From assembly GCF_000374805.1 (NCBI RefSeq), contig NZ_KB895342.1, positions 1 to 64,000 of the forward strand: a stretch of 64,000 nucleotides of DNA. The letters are read 5' to 3'. The notes beneath the pieces were generated by a model. It was given only the letters and a program-made list of their open reading frames with translations. It did not search any database and was not told the DNA's origin. Both the position numbers and the translations under genes were made by a program. The stretch comes from Chitiniphilus shinanonensis DSM 23277 (GTDB lineage: Bacteria; Pseudomonadota; Gammaproteobacteria; Burkholderiales; Chitinibacteraceae). This document shows positions 45,835 through 54,009 of this stretch, one piece after another. The first letter of the stretch is position 1. Every line of letters begins with the position of its first letter.

Positions 45835-48164
45835 ACGGAAAACCCCTGGTGGTGGCGCTGCTGGGCAATCCCAACTGTGGCAAGACCACGCTGTTCAATG
45901 CCCTGACCGGCGCCCGCCAGCGGGTGGGCAACTGGCCCGGCGTGACGGTGGAGCGCAAATCGGGCCAGTTGCGGCACGGCGGCCGCGAGATCGAGGTGAT
46001 CGACCTGCCCGGCATCTACACCCTGGACAGCCTGGGCGACGACAGCTCGCTGGACGAGGCCATCGCCCGCGACTACGTGCTGTCGCGCGAGGCCGACGTG
46101 GTGGTCAACATCCTCGATGCCGCCAACCTGGAGCGCAATCTCTACCTGACCACCCAGTTGCTGGAAATGGACGTGCCGGTGCTGATCGCGCTGAACATGA
46201 CCGACATGGCCGACGACAAGGGCATCGTCATCGACCTGGACGCGCTGGCGCGCGAGACCGGCTGCCCGGTGATCCCGATGGTGGCGGCGCGCAACAAGGG
46301 CGTGGGCGCGCTCAAGGACGCGCTGCTCCAGGCCGACGCGCTGCAACCGTCCGCGGCGCGCCCGGCCTATCCGGATACGCTGACGGTCGCGGTCGATCAA
46401 CTGCGCGCCGTGCTGGCGCAGACGCCGGATGCCGGCTGGCTGGCGTTGAAGGCGCTGGAAGGCGACGCGCTGGCGTTGCGCGGCCTCGGGCCCGATCTGG
46501 CCCGGCAGGCCGACGCGCTGCGCCAGCAGGTCGAGGCCGACCTGGGCGACGAGCTGGACATCGTCACCGCCGACGCGCGCTACGCCTTCATCGACCGCCT
46601 GGGTCAGGCGGCGGTGCGGCGCAGCGGCAAGCTGTCGCGCACCATGTCGGACCGCATCGACCAGGTGGTACTGAACCGCGTGCTCGGCATCCCCCTGTTC
46701 CTGCTGATGATGTATCTGATGTTCATGTTCACCATCAACATCGGCGGCGCCTTCATCGACTTCTTCGACCAGGCCGCCGGCACGCTGCTGGTCGATGGCC
46801 TGGGCCACCTGCTCGGCACGCTGGGCGCGCCGCAATGGCTGGTGGTGCTGCTGGCGCAGGGCATCGGCGGCGGCATTCAGACCGTGGCGACCTTTATCCC
46901 GGTGATCGGCTGCCTGTTCATCTTCCTGTCCATCCTCGAGGATTCGGGCTACATGGCGCGCGCGGCCTTCGTGATGGATCGCTTCATGCGCGCCATCGGC
47001 CTGCCGGGCAAGTCGTTCGTGCCGCTGATCGTCGGCTTCGGCTGCAACGTGCCGGCGGTGATGGCGACCCGCACCCTGGAAAGCCCGCGCGACCGGCTGA
47101 TGACCATGGCGATGACGCCGTTCATGTCGTGCGGCGCCCGCCTGCCGGTGTACGCGCTGTTCGCCGTGGCGTTCTTTCCCAACGGCGGGCAGAACATCGT
47201 GTTCCTGCTCTACCTGATCGGCATCGGCGCCGCCGTGCTGACCGGGCTGGCGCTCAAGCGCACCCTGCTGCCCGGCGAGAACACGCCGTTCATCATGGAA
47301 CTGCCCAGCTACCACCTGCCGGCGCTCAAGGGCGTGCTGATCCACGCCTGGAGCCGCCTGCGCAGCTTCATCTTCAAGGCCGGGCGCATCATCGTGCCGA
47401 TGGTGCTGGTGCTGAACGTGCTGAACGCCACCGGCATGGACGGCAGCTTCGGCCACGAGGACACCCAGGATTCGGTGCTGTCGCACATCGGCAAGAGTAT
47501 CGCCCCGGCGTTCTCGCCGCTGGGCGTGTCGCAGGACAACTGGCCCGCCGCCGTCGGCATCTTCACCGGCGTGCTGGCCAAGGAAGCGGTGGTGGGCACG
47601 CTCAACTCGCTGTACGACCAGCTCGACGCCGCCGCCGCGCCGGCCGCCGCCGCGGAAGAAACGCCGTTCGACGTGAGCGCGGGCCTGAAGGGCGCGCTGG
47701 CCACCATCCCCGCCAACCTGGGCGACGTGGCCGGCAAGCTGCTGGACCCGCTGGGCATGAAGCTGGGCGAGACCCACGACACCGCGACCGCCGCCGCGGA
47801 GCAGGAAGTCTCGGTCGAAACCTTTGGCGCCATGGCGCGACTGTTCGCCACCCCGGCCGCCGCCTTCGCCTACATGTTGCTGGTGCTGCTGTATTTTCCG
47901 TGCGTGGCAGTGCTGGGCGCGGTGAACCGCGAGGCCGGCCTGCGCTGGGCGCTGTTCATGGCGGCCTGGGCCAGTGGCTTCGGCTACGGCGTGGCGGTGC
48001 TGTTCTATCAACTGGCGACCTTCGGCGCGCATCCGGCATCGTCGCTGGCCTGGATCGTCGGCATCCTGGCATGCGCGGCGCTGGCGCTGGGCGTCATGCA
48101 TCGCCACGGCCAGCGCCAGCGCTCGGCCCTGCTGGCGGGCATCCGCCTGGGAGAAGTGGCATGA
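45831..48164 (+). CDS. feoB: Ferrous iron transporter FeoB
   Basis: A 777-residue transporter. The N-terminal G domain (residues 1-170) has G1 GNPNCGKTT, G3 DLPG and G4 NMTD; a helical spacer follows (about 170-270) and then a polytopic domain with two Gate regions (GFGCNVPAVMATRTLE, FMSCGARLPVYALF). GFGCN supplies the key Cys for Fe2+ translocation. It is in the middle of feoA-feoA-feoB-feoC with overlapping junctions. Confidence 0.97.
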   Translation: MNGKPLVVALLGNPNCGKTTLFNALTGARQRVGNWPGVTVERKSGQLRHGGREIEVIDLPGIYTLDSLGDDSSLDEAIARDYVLSREADVVVNILDAANLERNLYLTTQLLEMDVPVLIALNMTDMADDKGIVIDLDALARETGCPVIPMVAARNKGVGALKDALLQADALQPSAARPAYPDTLTVAVDQLRAVLAQTPDAGWLALKALEGDALALRGLGPDLARQADALRQQVEADLGDELDIVTADARYAFIDRLGQAAVRRSGKLSRTMSDRIDQVVLNRVLGIPLFLLMMYLMFMFTINIGGAFIDFFDQAAGTLLVDGLGHLLGTLGAPQWLVVLLAQGIGGGIQTVATFIPVIGCLFIFLSILEDSGYMARAAFVMDRFMRAIGLPGKSFVPLIVGFGCNVPAVMATRTLESPRDRLMTMAMTPFMSCGARLPVYALFAVAFFPNGGQNIVFLLYLIGIGAAVLTGLALKRTLLPGENTPFIMELPSYHLPALKGVLIHAWSRLRSFIFKAGRIIVPMVLVLNVLNATGMDGSFGHEDTQDSVLSHIGKSIAPAFSPLGVSQDNWPAAVGIFTGVLAKEAVVGTLNSLYDQLDAAAAPAAAAEETPFDVSAGLKGALATIPANLGDVAGKLLDPLGMKLGETHDTATAAAEQEVSVETFGAMARLFATPAAAFAYMLLVLLYFPCVAVLGAVNREAGLRWALFMAAWASGFGYGVAVLFYQLATFGAHPASSLAWIVGILACAALALGVMHRHGQRQRSALLAGIRLGEVA

Positions 48165-48439
48165 CTCCGAGCGATATCCGGCAATACCTGCGCGAGCGTG
48201 GCCAGGCCAGCCTGGCCGATCTGGCGGCGCACTTCGACGCCGAGCCCGACGCCGTCCGCGACGTGATCGCCCACTGGGTCCGCAAGGGCCGGGTGAGCGA
48301 GATCGGCGGAGCCAGCTGCGGCAAGAGCTGCTGCGGCTGCGGCACCACCGCCAGCGTCGCCTACCGCTGGCACGAAGCGGGCGAGGAAGTCATCCCGATC
48401 GCCCCGCCTCCATCGCATACGGGCTGCGGGGGGCATTGA
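48161..48439 (+). CDS. feoC: FeoC-like winged-helix protein with Cys cluster
   Basis: A 92-residue protein: an N-terminal winged-helix (SDIRQYLRERGQASLADLAAHFDAEPDAVRDVIAHWVRKGRVSE) and a C-terminal Cys-rich loop with C53-x3-C57-C58-x-C60, suited to an oxygen-sensitive [4Fe-4S] cluster. The tail ends HTGCGGH. FeoC family members regulate or stabilise FeoB. It overlaps feoB by 4 nt. A run of ~20 nt after the stop begins a hairpin region (48442-48469). Confidence 0.9.
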   Translation: MTPSDIRQYLRERGQASLADLAAHFDAEPDAVRDVIAHWVRKGRVSEIGGASCGKSCCGCGTTASVAYRWHEAGEEVIPIAPPPSHTGCGGH

Positions 48440-48441
48440 GT

Positions 48442-48469
48442 GTTGGGGGTTGGGAAAACCAACCCCAAA
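48442..48469. terminator. G/C-run hairpin after feoC
   Basis: TTGGGGGTTGG pairs with CCAACCCCAA around AAAA, one bulged G. Its 3' arm is also the left end of the CTCTGTG element copy 2, so the two structures compete. No U-tract; terminator role uncertain. Confidence 0.4.
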
Positions 48470-48613
48470 TCTTGAAACACAGAGGGCACGGAGAACACGG
48501 AGTTTCACGGAGAAAACCAAAGGCCGATCCGGCATTGCGCTAGCCATAGTGAGCGCCTTTCTCCCGGTTTTCTCTGTGCTCTCTGTGTCCTCTGTGTTTC
48601 AAGATTTGGGGTT
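48461..48613. repeat. CTCTGTG-type inverted repeat, copy 2
   Basis: Arms of about 42 nt (starting AACCCCAAATCTTGAAACAC at 48461; complement ending at 48613) match at roughly 38 positions when folded, around a ~70-nt centre. The interior ACACAGAGGGCACGGAGAACAC is shared with copy 1 at 6672-6805. It lies between feoC and the tRNA-Glu terminator. No ORF with a start signal. Confidence 0.85.
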
Positions 48614-48632
48614 TAGGCGCAGGCAAAACAAA

Positions 48633-48660
48633 AACGGCCCAGCATTGCTGCTGGGCCGTT
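48633..48660 (-). terminator. Terminator for the tRNA-Arg/tRNA-Glu unit
   Basis: On the minus strand AACGGCCCAGCA-GCAA-TGCTGGGCCGTT, then TTTGTTTTG. A perfect 12-bp stem with T-rich tail, just 3' of tRNA-Glu. Confidence 0.9.
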
Positions 48661-48666
48661 CTGATC

Positions 48667-48742
48667 TGGCGTCCCCACGGGGATTCGAACCCCGGTAGTC
48701 ACCGTGAAAGGGTGGTGTCCTAGGCCTCTAGACGATGGGGAC
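48667..48742 (-). tRNA. tRNA-Glu (anticodon TTC)
   Basis: On the minus strand the acceptor GTCCCCA/TGGGGAC, anticodon loop CTTTCAC (TTC), T arm ACCGGGG... TTCGAAT and encoded CCA form a standard tRNA. It lies 41 nt downstream of tRNA-Arg(ACG) on the same strand and is probably in the same transcript. Confidence 0.95.
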
Positions 48743-48783
48743 GAGGCGCGCTGTCGATACTGCATGACAACGTGACGAAAAAG

Positions 48784-48860
48784 TGGCGCACCCGGAGCGA
48801 TTCGAACGCCCGACCCTCTGGTTCGTAGCCAGATACTCTATCCAACTGAGCTACGGGTGC
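48784..48860 (-). tRNA. tRNA-Arg (anticodon ACG)
   Basis: On the minus strand: GCACCCG...CGGGTGC acceptor, anticodon stem TCTGG/CCAGA with loop CTACGAA (ACG, probably A34-to-I modified, reading CGU/CGC/CGA), TTCGAAT T loop and encoded CCA. It is a different isoacceptor from the tRNA-Arg at 15298. Confidence 0.95.
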
Positions 48861-49030
48861 GCGGTGCTTCTCCTAAGTCTTTGATTTTTAATCAAAATCG
48901 CAAACCGGAGAAAAGGCATTCTACGCATTTGCCGCGGCTGGCGCAAGCCCCACGGCGAACCTTCTTCAAACACGGCGTGCGGCAGCCCGACCCGATCCAC
49001 CGATGGGTGCCAGGCCGTAGAATGCGCGGC

Positions 49031-49891
49031 ATGCCGAAACGCCTCCTGCCCTGGTCCGCGCCCCGCCCGTTCGACGCCGGCGAGCGCGCCGCGCTGCTGC
49101 GCCGCCTGTCCGACCTCGACGCGGGTTCGCCGCGGCAATGGCTGTGGCTGGAACTGGCGGCGGGCACCGCCACCGGCGAAACGCCGCGCACCCGCCGCAT
49201 CGGCCGCCTGCTGGCGCTGGGCGGCCCCTGGCTGGCCTGGCGCCGGCTGCGCGCCGCCGGCCTGCCGGGGCTGACGCTGTATGCGCGGCAGATCGGCCTG
49301 CTGCGGGCGCGGCTGCGGCATATCCGCCAGGACGGGCTGCTCTGCGTGCTATGCCTGCCGGCGTTGCTGGCCGGCTTCGAGCGGCTGCCCGCCACCCAGG
49401 CCATGGCCGCCTGGCTGGTGGCGCTGTGCGGGCTGGTGTGGCAGGCGTGGCGCCAGCCGGGTGCGCCTGCGACCTCCCTTCCGCCCGATGAAGGCGACGG
49501 CGAGGAAGAATTGCCCGGCCCCGAAGCCTCGCTCGGGCTGGCCGGGATGCTGATCGGCGCCGGCCAGTCGCCGCTGGCCGCGCAACGGCTGGTGACACAA
49601 CTGCGCGCCGCGCCCGACGCCACCTTGCCGGCGCTGCTGGCCGCCCTGCCCGCGCTGGCGCCCGCGCCGCCCACCCGCGCCACCCGCCGCTGGCTGGCCG
49701 CGCTGCACTGGCTGACCGCCACACTGCCGCCGGCCTGGCTGCTCGGCGCACTGCCCGCACCGTGGGGCCTGGGTGCGGCAGTGGCCTACGGCGTGCTGCT
49801 GGCGGCCAAGGCCAGCCGGGGCACGGCGTTGCTGGTGGCGGTGGCGACGTTGCTGGCACATGCGCTGGGCCGGCTGGGGCACTGGTTGTAA
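49031..49891 (+). CDS. Hypothetical membrane protein
   Basis: A 286-residue protein, Leu/Ala-rich, with two clusters of hydrophobic segments (about 115-150 and 230-280), separated by a ~80-residue hydrophilic part containing an acidic stretch (DEGDGEEELPGPEASLG). No motif recognised. A TAGAAT -10-like box overlaps just upstream, suggesting a very short or absent leader; the ATG at 49031 or 49022 could start. Composition is typical of this genome, so it is probably native. Confidence 0.55.
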   Translation: MPKRLLPWSAPRPFDAGERAALLRRLSDLDAGSPRQWLWLELAAGTATGETPRTRRIGRLLALGGPWLAWRRLRAAGLPGLTLYARQIGLLRARLRHIRQDGLLCVLCLPALLAGFERLPATQAMAAWLVALCGLVWQAWRQPGAPATSLPPDEGDGEEELPGPEASLGLAGMLIGAGQSPLAAQRLVTQLRAAPDATLPALLAALPALAPAPPTRATRRWLAALHWLTATLPPAWLLGALPAPWGLGAAVAYGVLLAAKASRGTALLVAVATLLAHALGRLGHWL

Positions 49892-49912
49892 CCCCGTCCA
49901 GTCCACCCAACG

Positions 49913-50608
49913 CTACGAGGCAGAAGCCGGAGGGTCTTCCCTATCCATCGTCAAGCCGGCACGAGCATTTTGCATGCGGAAAATCCTGGCAATCAGGATG
50001 ACAGTAATCAGATTCAATGAAATATCCAAAATCCCCGCCCCGGTCTCCAATTTACACAGGAAAGCAAAATCCTCAATAGACGTGGCATTCAGCATAAGAC
50101 GCATAACGCCATAATTCAGTAACCCCATAGTCAAATACAATCCCCACCACCATGCAACAAGCGGCGAAACCGATTGATAAATCCACCCCACTGATGTGGC
50201 ACTTGTCTTCCAAAGTTCGCACATTGCCTGGTAAGGCTTCCAGAGGCTGGCTATTGGCACGAAGTACCAACCGACCGACCAGCCAGGCGTATAGCGCATG
50301 CCCAATGCACCGAGCGATCTCGCCCCCAGGTTCGCGCGATGAATCCATTTCAACACCAGGACAGCCGACACTAAAAACACCGCCACCTGCGACAAATCCA
50401 ATATCAATTCAAATTGACCGCCCCAATAGATAGCGGCCGCAGCTTCCAATGATCCGCCCCCTTCGCGCACCAGATCCCTCAGCGCGATACATTTGAATCC
50501 ATTCGTTATCGAGGCCATCGCAATCAAAGTAACTTGCACGGCCACGATCATCCCCACCGCCCTGGTCAATCCGGCCAAATTGAAAAAGCCTTCGTGCTCT
50601 CGTTGCAC
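49913..50608 (-). CDS. DUF4328-like multispan membrane protein, low GC
   Basis: A 231-residue protein with four to five hydrophobic helices. The segment IHRANLGARSLGALGMRYTPGWSVGWYFVPIASLWKPYQAM matches the DUF4328 hallmark (N-x-x-LG...PGWxVGWWFxPxxxLWxPYQAM). Function unknown. The GTG start at 50608 follows AAGGAGG with 5-nt spacing; upstream frames are less plausible. The nucleotide composition is strikingly poorer in GC than its neighbours, so recent acquisition is likely. Confidence 0.75.
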   Translation of the reverse strand: MQREHEGFFNLAGLTRAVGMIVAVQVTLIAMASITNGFKCIALRDLVREGGGSLEAAAAIYWGGQFELILDLSQVAVFLVSAVLVLKWIHRANLGARSLGALGMRYTPGWSVGWYFVPIASLWKPYQAMCELWKTSATSVGWIYQSVSPLVAWWWGLYLTMGLLNYGVMRLMLNATSIEDFAFLCKLETGAGILDISLNLITVILIARIFRMQNARAGLTMDREDPPASAS

Positions 50609-50743
50609 CGCCCCCTCCTTTTCCGTGACATTGGTTTCGTGACTGATTCCGCCATCGCACCATGCCCTGACGCCCGCTTCATGCCTTTGCGCCAGCACAA
50701 GCCCCCGCCGCACCGGCGGCGCTGGCGCCGGGCCGCGCCGTGC

Positions 50744-50749
50744 TAAAAT
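50744..50749 (+). promoter_or_regulatory. -10 element of the yebC-family gene
   Basis: TAAAAT, 40 nt before the start codon; no confident -35 in the GC-rich sequence upstream. Confidence 0.4.
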
Positions 50750-50789
50750 CCCGCGTCATTTCAACCTACCCACAGCAGGAACTCGCATC

Positions 50790-51518
50790 ATGGCCGGCCA
50801 TAGCAAATGGGCGAATATTCAACACCGCAAGGGGCGTCAGGACGCCAAGCGCGGGCAGATCTTCACGCGGTTGATCAAGGAGATCACCGTGGCCGCCAAG
50901 ATGGGCGGCGGTGACATCAACATGAATCCGCGCCTGCGGCTGGCCGTGGACAAGGCCCTGGCCGCCAACATGCCCAAGGACAACATCAGCCGCGCCGTCG
51001 ATCGCGGTTCGGGCAATCTGGAAGGCGTGGACTACGTCGAAACCCGCTACGAGGGCTACGGCATCGGCGGCGCGGCGGTGATGGTCGATTGCCTGACCGA
51101 CAACAAGACCCGCACCGTGGCCGACGTGCGCCACGCGTTCTCCAAGTACGGCGGCAACATGGGCACCGACGGCTGCGTGTCGTTCCAGTTCAAGCACTGC
51201 GGCTACCTGATCTTCGCGCCCGGCACCAGCGAGGACGCGCTGATGGAAGCGGCGCTGGAAGCCGGCGCCGAGGACGTGGTGACCAACGAGGACGGCTCGA
51301 TCGAGGTGATCACCCCGCCGTACGAGTTCGTCGGCATCCGCGAGGCGCTGGAAGCCGCCGGCTTCAAGGCCGAGATGGGCGAGGTCAGCATGAAGCCGCA
51401 GGCCGAAACCGAGCTGGTCGGCGACGACGCGACAAAGATGCAGAAGCTGCTGGACGCGCTGGAGTCGCTGGACGACGTGCAGGACGTGTACACCACGGCG
51501 GTAATGGACGAGGAATGA
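50790..51518 (+). CDS. YebC/PmpR/TACO1-family transcription/translation regulator
   Basis: A 242-residue protein with the family opening [32 protein letters not shown], then [28 protein letters not shown], and [24 protein letters not shown]. Bacterial members act either as DNA-binding regulators or as factors that help ribosomes pass poly-proline stretches. It is in its own unit with a terminator. In many genomes it precedes ruvC; that is not the case here. Confidence 0.95.
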   Translation: MAGHSKWANIQHRKGRQDAKRGQIFTRLIKEITVAAKMGGGDINMNPRLRLAVDKALAANMPKDNISRAVDRGSGNLEGVDYVETRYEGYGIGGAAVMVDCLTDNKTRTVADVRHAFSKYGGNMGTDGCVSFQFKHCGYLIFAPGTSEDALMEAALEAGAEDVVTNEDGSIEVITPPYEFVGIREALEAAGFKAEMGEVSMKPQAETELVGDDATKMQKLLDALESLDDVQDVYTTAVMDEE

Positions 51519-51539
51519 CCGACTCGCCACAGCCGATCA

Positions 51540-51562
51540 GGCGCCCCGAGGGGCGCCTTTTT
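51540..51562 (+). terminator. Terminator after the yebC-family gene
   Basis: GGCGCCC-CGAG-GGGCGCC and TTTTT; 7-bp stem. The T-tract reaches the stop codon of the convergent sulfotransferase gene. Confidence 0.9.
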
Positions 51563-52536
51563 CATGGCTGCGCGCGCAGCGCCTCCAGCGCGCGATAGGC
51601 CGGCATCGCCCAGCGTTCCACCGCTTCGACCAGCTCGTCGGGGGCCTCGGTGCGCTTGCCGGCGGTGTCGTGCTCGAACGGCGCCTGCGGCCGCTTGGCA
51701 TGGTGCGACGCGCGCGCCAGCAGTGCGTCCCGCGCGTCCTCCGGCACGCCGAACACGTCGGCCAGACGCCCGGTCAATGCTTGTGGCAGTTCGACGTAGT
51801 TCACCGGGATCAGCCTGCCTGCCTCGCACTGCGCCAGACCGGCCTCCAACAGCCGGGCGACCGTCAGGGCGATGAACTCAGCGCGCGGCAGCGCCGCCGT
51901 CTCGTCCGACGCCAACGCCAGCGGCGTCGGGCCGATCAGCCCCGGCACCAGGTGCCGCCCCGGCTGGCGCAGATGCGACACGGCGATTTCCAGCGGGTCG
52001 CGGTAGAGATAAATGGCCGGCACCTGCGGGAACGCCGCCTGCAACGCCTCGGCCTCGAAGATGTTCCAGGCGTCGAGCTTGACCACCACGCATCGCTCGC
52101 CGCCGCGCCGCAATTGTCCCAGCGCCGACAGCAGGTCGCGCAGCGCGCCGGTCTGCGCCGCGGCGAATGCCGGATCGCGATACGGCGCGCGCAACAGCGC
52201 GTCCAGCGGCGGCGGCTCGGCGTAGACGGCGTGGCTGTCCAGCGCGCCCAGCATGCGGGTCAACAGGGTGGAGCCGCAGCGCGAGGCGTGATGGATCAGG
52301 GCCCGCAACGGTGCGCCGGGGCTGGCCTCGCGCCAGCGCGCCAGCTCCGCCAGCGGGGTGCGGCAACGCAACGCCTGGTTGAACGGCCGGCGCAACATGG
52401 CCTCGATGCTGTCCTGGAAAAACGGCTCGCTCAGCGGAGTGTCGCCGAACCACGCCCAATCGACCTGCCAGCCGTCGCCGGCGACGGGCCAGGCGCGGAT
52501 TGGCAGCCAGTCGCGGTAATCCATCATGCCCGCCAT
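51562..52536 (-). CDS. P-loop sulfotransferase-like protein
   Basis: A 324-residue protein. The 5'-phosphosulfate-binding loop is HHASRCGSTLLTRML (about residues 82-96), and the 3'-phosphate-binding segment is YLYRDPLEIAVSHLRQPG (about 176-193). These are the two PAPS-contact sites of sulfotransferases. The N-terminal ~75 residues (with W-rich VDWAWFGDTPLSEPFFQDSI) are not in typical sulfotransferases and may position an acceptor. The gene overlaps the next, a hydroxylase-like gene, by 13 nt, and an APS kinase is divergent. Substrate unknown. Confidence 0.82.
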   Translation of the reverse strand: MAGMMDYRDWLPIRAWPVAGDGWQVDWAWFGDTPLSEPFFQDSIEAMLRRPFNQALRCRTPLAELARWREASPGAPLRALIHHASRCGSTLLTRMLGALDSHAVYAEPPPLDALLRAPYRDPAFAAAQTGALRDLLSALGQLRRGGERCVVVKLDAWNIFEAEALQAAFPQVPAIYLYRDPLEIAVSHLRQPGRHLVPGLIGPTPLALASDETAALPRAEFIALTVARLLEAGLAQCEAGRLIPVNYVELPQALTGRLADVFGVPEDARDALLARASHHAKRPQAPFEHDTAGKRTEAPDELVEAVERWAMPAYRALEALRAQP

Positions 52537-53333
52537 TGTTCGTTCCAGTCGCGTCGCCCCTGGCGCATCGCGGCGCGCAGATCGTCGGCGTTCAGGCGCA
52601 GGCCGTGGCCGGCGGCCAGCGGCAATACCGCATCGATGAAAGCGTCGGCCTGCTCCAGCGCCGCCAGACGCGCCGTCAGCGCCCGGTCGGCGTGGATCAG
52701 GCGGCGCAGCTGTGCCAGCTCGCGGGCGGCGCGCGACGGCCGCGCCGCCGGGGTGTCGGACAGACCGGCGACGATGGCGTCGGACAGCCAGTCACAACGC
52801 GCGACGTCGACCACCAGATGCACCCGCTCCCGGTCGCTGTCGTTGTCCACCCGGTGCGGCCGCGACAGGTCGAGCATCCAGCATTCGCCCTCGGCCATCG
52901 GCACCGCTTCGCCGTCGAGCACGAACTCGACCTGCGGATGGGTCCGCAATGGCACGTGCAGGCGCACGTCGCCGTCGGGCGCGCCCAGGTCGGGATCGCG
53001 GTGCTCCAGGATGCGCGCGCCCGCGCCCAGCGCCAGCAGGCGGGCGCTGCGGATCGGTGCTTCGATGCGCGCCAGCACCGCCCGCCACGCCGGAAAGCGC
53101 GCCAGCCACGGCGTGGCGACAACCGTATCCAATCGCCCGGGCGGCGCCAGCGGCGTCAGCGCCTCGGCCGGGGCGATCAGCGCCACGCCGCGCCATTCGC
53201 CCTGATAGTGGCCGGTGTTGAAATGCCGCGCCCAGGCTTCGGCCGGCAGACAGTCCAGCAGCGCGCCCAGCGCGGCGGCGTCGAAGCGGGGTGGCAGCCG
53301 CGCGTAGCGCGGCAACGGTTCGGACAGGGACAT
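52524..53333 (-). CDS. Aspartyl/asparaginyl beta-hydroxylase-like protein
   Basis: A 269-residue member of the Asp/Asn beta-hydroxylase (AspH/LpxO) fold. The iron ligands appear as H111-x-D113 and H160 (LDLSRPHRVDN), with R124-L-H and R170-V-H-L-V contributing to 2-oxoglutarate binding. GEXWXLD is present as GECWMLD. It likely hydroxylates an Asp/Asn side chain or lipid, using Fe(II) and 2-oxoglutarate. A ~90-residue helical C-terminus is not part of the core. Its last bases overlap the sulfotransferase start. Confidence 0.82.
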   Translation of the reverse strand: MSLSEPLPRYARLPPRFDAAALGALLDCLPAEAWARHFNTGHYQGEWRGVALIAPAEALTPLAPPGRLDTVVATPWLARFPAWRAVLARIEAPIRSARLLALGAGARILEHRDPDLGAPDGDVRLHVPLRTHPQVEFVLDGEAVPMAEGECWMLDLSRPHRVDNDSDRERVHLVVDVARCDWLSDAIVAGLSDTPAARPSRAARELAQLRRLIHADRALTARLAALEQADAFIDAVLPLAAGHGLRLNADDLRAAMRQGRRDWNEQWRA

Positions 53334-53348
53334 CGGCGACAGTGGCGT

Positions 53349-53354
53349 TAGAAT
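53349..53354 (+). promoter_or_regulatory. -10 element of the APS-kinase gene
   Basis: TAGAAT lies 28 nt upstream of the ATG in the 48-nt divergent gap between the hydroxylase-like gene and cysC. A promoter for the leftward genes must overlap it, so the two transcripts may be coregulated. Confidence 0.45.
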
Positions 53355-53381
53355 GGCGACGCCGAATTCTAGACGCGCGCG

Positions 53382-53969
53382 ATGCAGCTACCCAATTCCA
53401 TTTCGTTATCAGCAACGCCGGGCCAGGGCGCGGTGCTGCTGTTCACCGGCCTGCCGGGCGCCGGCAAGTCGACGCTGTCGCAGCGCCTGCATGCCCACCT
53501 GGTCGCCCAAGGCCATGCGACCGCGCTGCTCGACGGCGACGTGCTGCGGCGCGGCCTGTGCGCCGACCTGGGGTTTTCCGAGGCGGACCGCGACGAGAAC
53601 GTGCGCCGCGCCGCCGAGGTGGCCCGGCTGATGGCGGCCAATGGGCTGGTGGTGCTGCTGGCGTTGATTGCGCCGCTGGCGCGCCAGCGCGCGCTGCTGC
53701 GCGAGCGGGTCGGGGCGCCGTTCCTGGAGGTGTGGTGCGCCGCGCCGCTGGCGGCGTGCGAGGCGCGCGACCCCAAGGGACTGTACGCCCGCGCCCGCGC
53801 CGGTACGCTGCCGGGCCTGACCGGCGTCGATGCGCCCTACGAGACGCCGCAGCAACCCGAACTGGCGCTGCCGACCGACCGCCTCGACCAGGACGCCTGC
53901 CTGCAACAGCTGCTGGCGCTGCTGGCGCAGCATCTGCCACATCTGGCCGGGCCGGCGCGGCGGCCATGA
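53382..53969 (+). CDS. cysC: Adenylyl-sulfate kinase (APS kinase)
   Basis: A 195-residue kinase that phosphorylates APS to PAPS. The P-loop G-L-P-G-A-G-K-S-T is at residues 23-31. DGDVLRRGLCADLGFSEADRDENVRRAAEVARLM and the late GLYARARAGTLPGLTGVDAPYETP are diagnostic. It is not next to cysN/cysD or other assimilation genes. Instead it is divergent from a sulfotransferase, so PAPS is probably made here for that enzyme. Confidence 0.92.
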   Translation: MQLPNSISLSATPGQGAVLLFTGLPGAGKSTLSQRLHAHLVAQGHATALLDGDVLRRGLCADLGFSEADRDENVRRAAEVARLMAANGLVVLLALIAPLARQRALLRERVGAPFLEVWCAAPLAACEARDPKGLYARARAGTLPGLTGVDAPYETPQQPELALPTDRLDQDACLQQLLALLAQHLPHLAGPARRP

Positions 53970-53972
53970 AAA

Positions 53973-53992
53973 AGCCCCGCCGAGGCGGGGCT
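53973..53992 (-). terminator. Terminator for phaC
   Basis: On the minus strand AGCCCCGC-CTCG-GCGGGGCT followed by TTTTTC; 8-bp stem. It lies 18 nt after the phaC stop and also behind the convergent cysC. Confidence 0.85.
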
Positions 53993-54009
53993 GGTCGCGG
54001 CATGACGAC

